Below, piece by piece: positions 1 to 6,292 of a DNA stretch of 21,291 nt. A program made the position numbers and the translations under genes. The DNA is from Lentisphaeria bacterium (GTDB taxonomy: Bacteria > Verrucomicrobiota > Lentisphaeria > Oligosphaerales > Oligosphaeraceae): contig JAEEXV010000110.1 in NCBI GenBank assembly GCA_016287975.1, positions 1 through 21,291 on the forward strand, given 5' to 3'. The notes beneath the pieces are model-generated. The model worked only from the letters and a program-made list of their open reading frames with translations. It was not told where the DNA came from and made no database searches. Within the stretch, counting starts at the first letter, position 1. Each line of letters opens with the position of its first letter.

Positions 1-6
1 CTCCCG

Positions 7-50
7 CCCCCCCGGCGGGCAAGCCCGCCGGCACACGCTGGGTAAATGCG
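7..50. repeat. Hairpin module, copy 1
   Basis: A C-run leads into a perfect 9-bp inverted repeat (12-20 CCGGCGGGC against 23-31 GCCCGCCGG, loop AA), followed by CACACGCTGGGTAAATGCG. Positions 11-50 are identical to 161-200. Both copies are followed by GATCCGGAA-type repeats, so the duplicated unit is a composite. Function is unknown; a REP-like intergenic repeat is the simplest reading. Confidence 0.8.
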
Positions 51-90
51 TGCCCCGGGAAGATCCGGAAGATCCGGCACATTTGCGGCC

Positions 91-114
91 GTAGCCACGG
101 CGTCCCGCCGTGGC
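91..114. repeat. GTAGCCACGG dispersed hairpin, copy 1
   Basis: GCCACGGCG (94-102) pairs perfectly with CGCCGTGGC (106-114) around a TCC loop. The same left arm, GTAGCCACGGCG, recurs at 5729-5740 as part of a longer perfect hairpin, so this is one member of a dispersed intergenic repeat rather than an isolated terminator. No T-run follows it. Confidence 0.7.
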
Positions 115-156
115 GGACCGCCGAGCAAACCAGCCCCCACATCCGGAAAATCCAGC

Positions 157-200
157 CCCCCCCGGCGGGCAAGCCCGCCGGCACACGCTGGGTAAATGCG
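157..200. repeat. Hairpin module, copy 2
   Basis: Second copy of the module at 7-50, offset by exactly 150 bp, with an identical 40-bp core (161-200) and the same 9-bp stem (162-170 against 173-181, loop AA). It runs directly into the 9-bp tandem repeat. Confidence 0.8.
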
Positions 201-211
201 GGCCCCGAATA

Positions 212-250
212 AATCCGGAAGATCCGGAAGATCCGGAAGACCCGGAAGCC
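212..250. repeat. 9-bp tandem repeat (GATCCGGAA)
   Basis: About four units in a row: AATCCGGAA, GATCCGGAA, GATCCGGAA, GACCCGGAA, then a decaying GCCCGGAAA. A shorter run of the same unit lies at 58-77 after hairpin module copy 1. The period is a multiple of three, so frames stay open through it, but the predicted peptide is not protein-like. Confidence 0.75.
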
Positions 251-326
251 CGGAAACTCCAGAAGCGGGGCCATGGATCATCCAGTGTCTGGGATTTGCC
301 GCCGCAGTCTTGCCGAGAATTCACCC

Positions 327-1799
327 ATGCCTCCCCTCTACCTTGGAATTGATTTAGGCACCACCTCCATCAAGGCCGCCCTCTTCGACGGAACGGGCGC
401 CCTTCTGGGCGACGGCCTCGCCGAGTACACGCTGGAGACCCCGCGCCCGGAGATTGCCGAACTCGCGCCGCAGCGCTATCTCGACGCGCTGGAGACGGCG
501 GTGCGCGCCGCCCTCGTCAAGGCAGGCCGACCCGCCGCGCATCTCCGCGGCATCGGCCTCACGGGGCAGGCCGAGACGCTCGTCGTCACGGACGCCGCAG
601 GGCAGCCGCTGCGCAAGGCGATCGTCTGGCTTGACAACCGCGCCGTCGAGGAGGCCCGTGAACTGGAGGCGCGCTTCGGCATCGACCGCCTCTTCCGACT
701 TTCGGGGCAGACCGAGATGCTCCCGTGCTGGCCAGCCGCCAAGATCGCCTGGCTGCGCCGAAACGAACCCGCCGTCTTTGCCGCCGCCGCGAAATACCTG
801 ATGGTCGAGGACTTCGTCGCATGGCGCCTGACTGGCTCCTGCGCGACCTGCCGCGGCCTTCTCCCCTCCACGCTCTACTACGACCTCGCGACTGGCGAAT
901 ACGATCCCGCGATGCTGGAGGCGCTCGGCCTCGGCCCGTCGCAACTGCCCTCCCTCCGCCAGCCAGGCGAGCCGCTTGGCTTCACGCACGGCGGCTTCGC
1001 GGGACTTCCCGACGGCATCCCCGTCGCCGCTGGCCCGCTCGACCACATCTGCGGCAGCCTCGGCAGCGGCGGCAAGGTCGGCATCGCCACCGAGACCACG
1101 GGCTGCTCCCTCGCCGTCTGCGCCCCCCTTCCCCGCCTTATCTACGACGGACAGCGCCGCATCAGCACCTACCACGGATACCTCCCTGGCTCCTACGCCC
1201 TCCTGCCCTGGGCGCCCACCGCAGGGATGCTGCTGCGGCACTTCCGCGACGAATACTGCCCTGGCCTCGACTACGACGCCCTCACCGCCGCCGCCGCCGA
1301 GATCGCGCCAGGCGCCGAGGGCCTCATCATCCTGCCGCACTGCGCAGGCGCCGTCTCGCCCGACTGCAATCCCGCCGCCCGCGGCGTCGCCTGGGGCGTC
1401 ACCCTCGCCCATACCCGCGCCCACTGGGCGCGCGCCATCCTCGAATCCATCGCCTTCCTGCTCCGCGACCAGCTGGAGGCCCTCCACGGCCTCGGCGCGG
1501 ACTTCGCCGAAATCCGCTCCCTCGGCGGCGCCGCCAAAAGCCCGCTCTGGCTGCAGATCAAGGCCGACGTCCTCCGCCGCCCCATCACCACGGTCGCCTG
1601 CACGGAAGCAACCGCCCTCGGCGCCGCCATCCTCGGCGCCGTCGCCGCGCAGGACTTCCCCGACGCGCCGTCCGCCGCCGACGTCATGGTGCGGCCCGCC
1701 CGCGTCATCGAGCCCAGCCCTCTCGCCGACCGCTACGAGCGCCTCTTCCGTCAATACCGCGCCCTGAACCAACTGCTCCTCCCCACCTTCCACTCCTAA
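327..1799 (+). CDS. FGGY-family carbohydrate kinase, xylulokinase-like
   Basis: Predicted cytoplasmic ATP-dependent sugar kinase of 490 residues, the usual FGGY length. Seen: the N-terminal phosphate-binding loop LGIDLGTTSIKA (residues 6-17), GLTGQAE (77-83) and WLDNRA (101-106) where xylulokinases carry their substrate-binding loop, GPLDH with the likely catalytic Asp at 239, and the C-terminal nucleotide-binding GGAAKSPLW (400-408). An in-frame ATG at 273 would add 18 residues lacking family resemblance, so 327 is preferred; neither start has a strong Shine-Dalgarno. The stop is 14 nt before the next start, pointing to co-transcription with the sugar isomerase. The family also includes rhamnulokinase, fuculokinase and gluconate kinase, and the substrate cannot be fixed from sequence. 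The isomerase partner favours a ketose such as xylulose, fuculose or ribulose. Confidence 0.88.
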   Translation: MPPLYLGIDLGTTSIKAALFDGTGALLGDGLAEYTLETPRPEIAELAPQRYLDALETAVRAALVKAGRPAAHLRGIGLTGQAETLVVTDAAGQPLRKAIVWLDNRAVEEARELEARFGIDRLFRLSGQTEMLPCWPAAKIAWLRRNEPAVFAAAAKYLMVEDFVAWRLTGSCATCRGLLPSTLYYDLATGEYDPAMLEALGLGPSQLPSLRQPGEPLGFTHGGFAGLPDGIPVAAGPLDHICGSLGSGGKVGIATETTGCSLAVCAPLPRLIYDGQRRISTYHGYLPGSYALLPWAPTAGMLLRHFRDEYCPGLDYDALTAAAAEIAPGAEGLIILPHCAGAVSPDCNPAARGVAWGVTLAHTRAHWARAILESIAFLLRDQLEALHGLGADFAEIRSLGGAAKSPLWLQIKADVLRRPITTVACTEATALGAAILGAVAAQDFPDAPSAADVMVRPARVIEPSPLADRYERLFRQYRALNQLLLPTFHS

Positions 1800-1813
1800 C
1801 CCCCTCCAACCTC

Positions 1814-3181
1814 ATGGCAACCCCCTCCTTCAAAGTCGGTTTCGTCGGTTTCGGCGAAGTGAACACCCCGCGCGAATTCATCGACCCGCGCTGCAAGGCT
1901 GCCGCCGACCGCCTCCGCGCCGCTGGATTCGACCTCTTCGAGACCGCCCCCGTCTCCGACGACCCCAAGGGCGAACAGGCCGACCGCGCCGTCGCCGAAC
2001 TGCGCGCCGCCTGCATCGACGCCCTCGTCGTCTGCGTGGCGGGATGGATCCCGAGCTGGGCGGTGCTGCGCGTCATCGAGCCCTTCAAGGGGCTTCCGAT
2101 GCTCCTCTGGGGGCAGTCTGGCTGGCGCGCCAACGGCCATTTCGTCACCACCGCCGACCAGGCAGGGACCACCGCCCTTCGCGCCCCCCTCGCCGCCCAG
2201 GGCTTCCGTTTCAAGTATCTCGTCGACTTCAAGGATTCCCCGACGCGCTCAGACGAGGCCGCCGCATGGCTCGCCGCCGCCCGCGCGGACTTCCTGCTGC
2301 ACCACCAGACCATCGGCTTCTGCGGCTACCGCGACATGAAACTCTACGGCACCCTCTACCACGGCAACCTGCTCAAGGCCAGGGTCGGCTGCGAAATCGA
2401 GCATTTCGACCTGCTCGAACTGGTGCAGATCCAGCAGCAGATCCCCCTCGCCGTAGTCGCCGCGGGCACCGAGAATCTCAAGTCGAAGTGGGCCTTTGTG
2501 CGAGATCCGCAGCCTGGCACCGTCGAGAACTCCGTGCGCCTCGCCATCGCCATCGAGCGGAAAATCTGCTCGCGCGGCTACAGCGCCTTCAGCTTCTGCG
2601 ACGTCGACGGCATCAAGGCCCTGCTCCACTTCGCGCCCGCAGGCGCCCTCGCCTATCTCCATGAACGCCTCGCCATCCCGACCGTCCCCGAGAACGACTC
2701 CTACGGCGCCGTCACCGAATGCCTGATGCGCGCCCTTACCGACGAAGTGCCGATGTACATGGAGTTCTACGAGTTCACCAAGGACACCGCCCTGATGGGC
2801 GTCCCCGACTATGTGCCTGGCTCCTGGGTGGACGGCAAGGTCACCGTCATGCCCAACGCCTTCGGCTCCTTCGGCGAGGGGCTCCTCAATGTCTCCCGCC
2901 TCAAGACGGGGCCCGTCACCCTCGCCCGCCTCGGCGAGGATGAAGACGGCGCGCTCGCGATCCACGCCGTCACCGCCGACGCCAGGACCCCCGAGACCTG
3001 GGAGGAGGCAGGCTGGGCGCCCCCCGCCCCGCAGCTCCCCACCCTCGAAATGCACTTCGGACGCCCCAGCGACGACTTCCTTGAGCACGTCGCGGGACAG
3101 CACTACATCGTCTCTTCAGGCAATCGGCTGCCGCTCCTGCGCGAATACTGCCGAATCACTGGCATCCGCTTCATCCATTAA
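1814..3181 (+). CDS. L-fucose/L-arabinose isomerase-family protein
   Basis: Predicted cytoplasmic, metal-dependent aldose-ketose isomerase of 455 residues. The N-terminus KVGFVGFGEVNTPRE (7-21) and the segment PENDSYGAV (292-300) match the FucI/AraI-type sugar isomerase superfamily. The C-terminal GQHYIVSSGNRLPLL (428-442) resembles the G-H-H/W-x-x-x-x-G-x region that ends fucose isomerases. Candidate metal ligands are Glu293, Asp295 and His430, assigned by analogy only. The frame is open far upstream, but that extension is Arg/Pro shadow of the kinase gene, so the ATG at 1814 is used; it has no recognisable Shine-Dalgarno. Gaps are 14 nt to the kinase and 19 nt to the esterase. An isomerase next to an FGGY kinase is the classic aldose, ketose, ketose-phosphate pair. 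The exact substrate is unknown; many members of this superfamily have none assigned. Confidence 0.82.
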   Translation: MATPSFKVGFVGFGEVNTPREFIDPRCKAAADRLRAAGFDLFETAPVSDDPKGEQADRAVAELRAACIDALVVCVAGWIPSWAVLRVIEPFKGLPMLLWGQSGWRANGHFVTTADQAGTTALRAPLAAQGFRFKYLVDFKDSPTRSDEAAAWLAAARADFLLHHQTIGFCGYRDMKLYGTLYHGNLLKARVGCEIEHFDLLELVQIQQQIPLAVVAAGTENLKSKWAFVRDPQPGTVENSVRLAIAIERKICSRGYSAFSFCDVDGIKALLHFAPAGALAYLHERLAIPTVPENDSYGAVTECLMRALTDEVPMYMEFYEFTKDTALMGVPDYVPGSWVDGKVTVMPNAFGSFGEGLLNVSRLKTGPVTLARLGEDEDGALAIHAVTADARTPETWEEAGWAPPAPQLPTLEMHFGRPSDDFLEHVAGQHYIVSSGNRLPLLREYCRITGIRFIH

Positions 3182-3200
3182 CCTTCACCGCTTTCCGACC

Positions 3201-3875
3201 ATGCTCATCCAACCGCACAGCAAACTACTCTTCATCGGCGATTCCGTCACTGACATGGGGCGCTCAGGCGACCACGGCCCAGGCCAGGTCTCCGAAGGCC
3301 TCTTCGACCCCCTCGGCAAAGGCTACCCCACCGCCGTCAACGGCATCCTCAACGGCTTCGCCCCCGAACTCCACATCCATGTCATCAACGCCGGCATCGG
3401 CGGCAACGACGTGCGCGACCTCAAGCGGCGCTGGCAGACCGACGTGCTCGACATCCAGCCCGACTGGCTCTCCATCATGATCGGCATCAACGACGTCTGG
3501 CGCCAGTTCGACAGCCCTGGCCAGCCCTGCCGCTGGGTCCTCCCCGAACAATACGAGGCGCTCCTGGAGGAACTGGTCGCCTCCACCCTCCCGAAGGTCA
3601 AAGGCCTCGTCCTCATGACTCCCTACTTCATCGAGGAAAACCCGCATGACGCCATGCGCGCCCGCATGGACCAATACGGCGCCATCGTCAAGGCAATCGC
3701 CACCCGCCACGACACCATCTTCGTCGACCTCCAGGCCGCCTTCCTCGACGCCCTGAAGCACCAGTATTCAGGCTATTGGGCCTGGGACCGCGTGCACCCG
3801 AACATCCCCGGGGCCTTCGTCATCGCCAAGGCGTTCCTCAAGGCCGTCCAGTTCGACTTCGCCGCGCACTGCTGA
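3201..3875 (+). CDS. SGNH/GDSL hydrolase (probable carbohydrate esterase)
   Basis: 224 residues, compact for the SGNH fold, with no signal peptide, so probably cytoplasmic. All four blocks are visible: block I FIGDSVTD (11-18, nucleophile Ser15), block II Gly in NAGIGGND (63-70), block III GIND (95-98, oxyanion Asn97) and block V WDRVHP (195-200, Asp196 and His199). This arrangement is typical of rhamnogalacturonan acetylesterase-like and other carbohydrate deacetylases. The start at 3201 sits 19 nt after the isomerase stop and lacks a clear Shine-Dalgarno. Given its neighbours the likely job is removing acetyl groups from a sugar or oligosaccharide, but lysophospholipase or other ester activity cannot be excluded by sequence. 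Confidence 0.87.
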   Translation: MLIQPHSKLLFIGDSVTDMGRSGDHGPGQVSEGLFDPLGKGYPTAVNGILNGFAPELHIHVINAGIGGNDVRDLKRRWQTDVLDIQPDWLSIMIGINDVWRQFDSPGQPCRWVLPEQYEALLEELVASTLPKVKGLVLMTPYFIEENPHDAMRARMDQYGAIVKAIATRHDTIFVDLQAAFLDALKHQYSGYWAWDRVHPNIPGAFVIAKAFLKAVQFDFAAHC

Positions 3876-3897
3876 CTGGCGGCGAAGACCGCCTTGC

Positions 3898-3902
3898 AGG
3901 AG
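3898..3902 (+). promoter_or_regulatory. Shine-Dalgarno AGGAG for the 576-residue gene
   Basis: AGGAG lies 8 nt before the ATG at 3911. It decides this start over the in-frame upstream extension, which overlaps the esterase gene, and it is the only strong ribosome site within the four-gene cluster. Confidence 0.7.
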
Positions 3903-3910
3903 ATCGCCTC

Positions 3911-5641
3911 ATGATGGCCTCCGACCAACTGTCCTCCCCGCCGTCTCTCCCAGTCGGACTGGAGGTGTTTCTGCAAGAAGTCGACCAGCATTACCAGGCG
4001 ACCTGCGCGGCCGTCCGCCAGCCAAACTCCTTCGACATCATCGGCACCGAGACCTCCACCTGGAAGCCGCTGGTCAACGAGAAAGGTGTCGTTTCCCTGG
4101 AAAGCCAATTCACGCCGAAAGGCGTGCCACACGACCCGTTTTCGGCGGTTCGGCGCACCCTGCTGGTGCTCTTCGATCCAGAGCGCGAGGGGTTCGGCGC
4201 GTTCCGCCAGAGCGTCTCGCACGAATGTCTGGAGGGCTGGATGCCCGCCTCCCGAGTCACGCTCCAGACCGAGCGCCATTCATGGCTCCGCGAACTCGCG
4301 CTGGTTGACGAAGAGGACAATCTACACATCAAAGTTGAAATCCCAGGGGAGGAACGCTTCTACACCATACCCCTGCCAAAATCGCAGCGTCAGGAGGATC
4401 TGTGGGGACATCCCCTGCCGCCTCCGACACCACGGCAGGACGGGACGGCCTTCGCGGCCGCCCTCGCGTCTCTGGAAAAACACTGGCGCGCCGTCTTCGC
4501 GGCTCTGCTTGCCTGGCCATTTCCGCACGCCTTCCTGAAACGCGGCATCCTCGCAGGTCTGGCCAAGGCACTTGTCACGCAATATGACGGCGCCCTGCGA
4601 TATGGCGCCACCAGATACTACTGCGACGACGGCAAATGCGCGGAGTCCTTCCCGCCCACGGTCTTCACCTTCGCGGAGGCGGCCCTCTTCTACGGCCTGG
4701 AAGCCGAGGCCAAACGGCACCTCGGACATTTCCTGGAATCCTTCGTCACTTCTGACGGCGAAATCCTCCACCGCGGCAACGGCGCCTCGCTTTCCGAACA
4801 CGGAATGTTGCTGGAACTCTTCGCGCGGTGCCGCCGCCACACTGGAGACGCCGATTTCCAGAAACGGCACGCTCCGGTGATTCAGGCGGTCGTCGACAGG
4901 CTGCTCACTTTGATTCGGACGGCGGGCGATTCGCTGCTCCTCGGCTGCCCCGAAGACGATTTGCGCAATGCCCCGCACCGCCGATGGTTCTCCTGCAACC
5001 TATGGGTGGCCAGGGGACTGCTCGAACACCAACGGCAATTCGGCGGGCTTGACGACAGCGAAATCGCGCGCTTCGCGGCCCGCTGCCTGAGCCAATGCCG
5101 CGCCGCGACGGTGGCCTGCACCGACGGCCTGGCGTTCGTCCCTCCCTGCGTCGAGCCATGCCCGCCCTTTGCGGACATGAACGACTTCGTGGAGGTCGCC
5201 CCTGGCGACGACATCCACTCGCTGGCCTCCTACACAAACTACCGCCTCTACCCCGAAATGCTCTCCAGCGGATTGCTTTCACCCGAGACCGCCAAGAAAA
5301 TCCTCGCTTTTCGGCGGGCACGCAGCGGGGATTTCCATGGCGCCACCACTTTCAGGCTCTTCAGGGACTATCCCCCTTACGCCAAGTGCCTGGACAACTG
5401 GCCCGTCTACCATCTCCTCAAAGGACTTCTGCATTACGGAGAATGGCAGGAGGCCGCCCGAATCCTCGCAGGACACCTCGCGCTTCACCAGTCCAGAACG
5501 ACCTTCTTCGCCCCCGAAATGACTTTCCAGGAACGCCTCGATTCCACCCATTGCACTCCAGCCCAGCTTGCCGTCCCCCTCGCCATCCGATATCTCTGGG
5601 GACAATGGCCCGCCATAAACAAGCCGCAGGCGAAGGCATGA
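3911..5641 (+). CDS. Unrecognised 576-residue protein, possible six-hairpin glycosidase
   Basis: I do not recognise this gene as a named family. It has no signal peptide or membrane segment, so it is probably cytoplasmic. Residues 1-160 look beta-rich, with alternating hydrophobic strands such as RRTLLVLFDP (81-90) and RELALVDEEDNLHIKVEI (127-144). Residues 180-570 are helix-rich, with repeated aromatic and acidic motifs (LRYGATRYYCDDGK 229-242, FTFAEAALFYGLEAEAK 252-268, ILHRGNGASLSEHG 285-298, NLWVARGLLEH 363-373, DNWPVYHLLKGLLHYGEW 495-512). That beta-sandwich then alpha-toroid layout with Trp/Tyr-Asp/Glu clusters is what six-hairpin glycosidases (for example GH78- or GH95-like enzymes) show, so a glycosidase role is inferred, not proven. 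It is last in the sugar cluster, 35 nt after the esterase, with its own strong Shine-Dalgarno. Cys residues are fairly frequent (positions 106, 238, 243 and others). Confidence 0.7.
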   Translation: MMASDQLSSPPSLPVGLEVFLQEVDQHYQATCAAVRQPNSFDIIGTETSTWKPLVNEKGVVSLESQFTPKGVPHDPFSAVRRTLLVLFDPEREGFGAFRQSVSHECLEGWMPASRVTLQTERHSWLRELALVDEEDNLHIKVEIPGEERFYTIPLPKSQRQEDLWGHPLPPPTPRQDGTAFAAALASLEKHWRAVFAALLAWPFPHAFLKRGILAGLAKALVTQYDGALRYGATRYYCDDGKCAESFPPTVFTFAEAALFYGLEAEAKRHLGHFLESFVTSDGEILHRGNGASLSEHGMLLELFARCRRHTGDADFQKRHAPVIQAVVDRLLTLIRTAGDSLLLGCPEDDLRNAPHRRWFSCNLWVARGLLEHQRQFGGLDDSEIARFAARCLSQCRAATVACTDGLAFVPPCVEPCPPFADMNDFVEVAPGDDIHSLASYTNYRLYPEMLSSGLLSPETAKKILAFRRARSGDFHGATTFRLFRDYPPYAKCLDNWPVYHLLKGLLHYGEWQEAARILAGHLALHQSRTTFFAPEMTFQERLDSTHCTPAQLAVPLAIRYLWGQWPAINKPQAKA

Positions 5642-5728
5642 CCGCTCGCGACAATGACCGCTCCTTGCAGGTTGATTATCGCTTCCCCATACGTGTCGGC
5701 AATCGCCGCCATTTTCATGCCCGAAGTT

Positions 5729-5755
5729 GTAGCCACGGCGGGACGCCGTGGCTAC
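5729..5755. repeat. GTAGCCACGG dispersed hairpin, copy 2
   Basis: GTAGCCACGGCG (5729-5740) and CGCCGTGGCTAC (5744-5755) form a perfect 12-bp stem with a GGA loop. The left arm is identical to 91-102. There is no T-run after it on the plus strand, so it is not a classic intrinsic terminator, although it lies 88 bp past the sugar-cluster stop and could protect or end that transcript. Confidence 0.8.
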
Positions 5756-5822
5756 GTCCGCTTCGTCAAGTGCGCTTTTCCCCAGATGGATCGGCAATGA
5801 TCCCTCGTGAAGCAGACAATTC

Positions 5823-5879
5823 GGCATGACGACATGACGAAATGGCGACTGAGCCGACATGACGACATGACGACATGAC
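5823..5879. repeat. 8-bp tandem repeats (GACATGAC)
   Basis: Two clusters of the same 8-bp unit: GGCATGAC and GACATGAC at 5823-5838, then three perfect copies of GACATGAC at 5856-5879, separated by 17 unrelated bases. The unit is not a multiple of three, and no gene crosses it. It may be a slippage-prone microsatellite. Confidence 0.75.
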
Positions 5880-5937
5880 CAAAGAAACGCGGGGCAATCT
5901 TGCAGTTGTCATGGCAGGGGATATCGCGCAATTATTA

Positions 5938-5956
5938 AACCAAACTAATCATTTTC
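5938..5956. promoter_or_regulatory. Possible Fur box upstream of feoA
   Basis: By hand alignment this 19-mer matches 12 of 19 positions of the Fur consensus GATAATGATAATCATTATC. The right half, CTAATCATTTTC, is nearly complete and the left half poor. It lies in the AT-rich part of the feoA leader, where Fur sites are expected in bacteria that control feo by iron. A half-site match in AT-rich DNA can arise by chance. Confidence 0.3.
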
Positions 5957-6013
5957 CCGTATCGGCATTATATTTAGGGCATTGTACCGAACCGTGGGGG
6001 GCATTTCGCCTGA

Positions 6014-6034
6014 GATTTTAGTCCATCCTAAATC
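6014..6034. promoter_or_regulatory. Short palindrome before feoA
   Basis: GATTTTAG (6014-6021) and CTAAATC (6028-6034) form an inverted repeat with one extra T and a 6-nt centre, ending 21 nt before the feoA start. It could be a repressor half-site pair or a 5'-UTR hairpin. It does not fit the spacing of the DtxR/IdeR 19-bp palindrome. Confidence 0.3.
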
Positions 6035-6055
6035 GAGGAAGATTCAGTATCCGCC

Positions 6056-6277
6056 ATGAAGACATTGCGTGACGCCAAGATAGGCGAGACGGTCACCGTC
6101 ATCAAACTGCATGGGGAGGGCGCGTTGCGGCGTCGAGTCATGGACATGGGCATCACCAAAGGCACCGAGTTGTATGTGCGGAAGGTCGCGCCGCTGGGCG
6201 ACCCCATCGAATTGACGGTGCGCGGCTATGAACTCTCGCTGCGCAAGGACGACATCGAGATCATCGAGATCGCCTAA
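6056..6277 (+). CDS. feoA: Ferrous iron transport accessory protein FeoA
   Basis: 73 residues with the SH3-like FeoA fold: the start MKTLRDAKIGETVTVIKL, the conserved RRVMDMGITKGTEL (residues 26-39), APLGDPIEL (45-53) and the closing VRGYELSLRKDDIEIIEI. FeoA is a small cytoplasmic protein that works with the FeoB transporter, though its exact role is debated. The stop is 15 nt before feoB, a standard feoAB operon. A GAGGAAG purine run lies about 14 nt before the ATG, which is longer than ideal spacing. The family is certain from length, motifs and context. Confidence 0.95.
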   Translation: MKTLRDAKIGETVTVIKLHGEGALRRRVMDMGITKGTELYVRKVAPLGDPIELTVRGYELSLRKDDIEIIEIA

Positions 6278-6292
6278 GGGAGGTTCGCCTGG

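Larger units (their letters stand above)
1..326. other. Non-coding repeat-rich leader before the sugar cluster
   Basis: I see no convincing gene here. Short open frames exist but their translations are low-complexity products of the repeats. The stretch holds two copies of a hairpin module 150 bp apart, one copy of a dispersed hairpin and runs of a 9-bp tandem repeat, each listed separately. No clear -35/-10 pair could be picked out, so the promoter of the downstream kinase gene is either hidden here or lies beyond the left edge. Confidence 0.6.
5642..6055. other. Intergenic region between sugar cluster and feoAB
   Basis: No gene is supported in these 414 bp. From left to right they hold a perfect 12-bp hairpin (5729-5755), two clusters of an 8-bp tandem repeat (5823-5879), then an abrupt change to AT-rich sequence (about 5928-5975) that is likely the feoAB promoter and operator region, and a short palindrome (6014-6034) just before feoA. 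TTGTCA (5906-5911) followed by ATTATT (5931-5936) is the best -35/-10 pair I can offer, but its 19-nt spacing makes it weak. Confidence 0.55.

Noticed and set aside
1..250. CRISPR array
   Set aside because: Only two 40-bp copies with a 110-bp gap, and the 9-bp units are contiguous tandem repeats without spacers. No cas genes are present.
725..1813. N-terminal extension of the isomerase through the kinase gene, as a fusion protein
   Set aside because: The extension is Arg/Pro-rich, overlaps the well-supported FGGY kinase in another frame, and the isomerase family begins at the ATG at 1814.
5729..5755. Intrinsic terminator of the sugar cluster
   Set aside because: The stem is strong but no T-run follows on the plus strand, and the same arm sequence occurs at 91, where there is no upstream gene in view, so it is better described as a dispersed repeat.
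6014..6034. DtxR/IdeR operator before feoA
   Set aside because: The TTAG and CTAA half-sites are 6 nt apart, while the DtxR/IdeR 19-bp palindrome has them further apart, so only an unassigned palindrome is reported.
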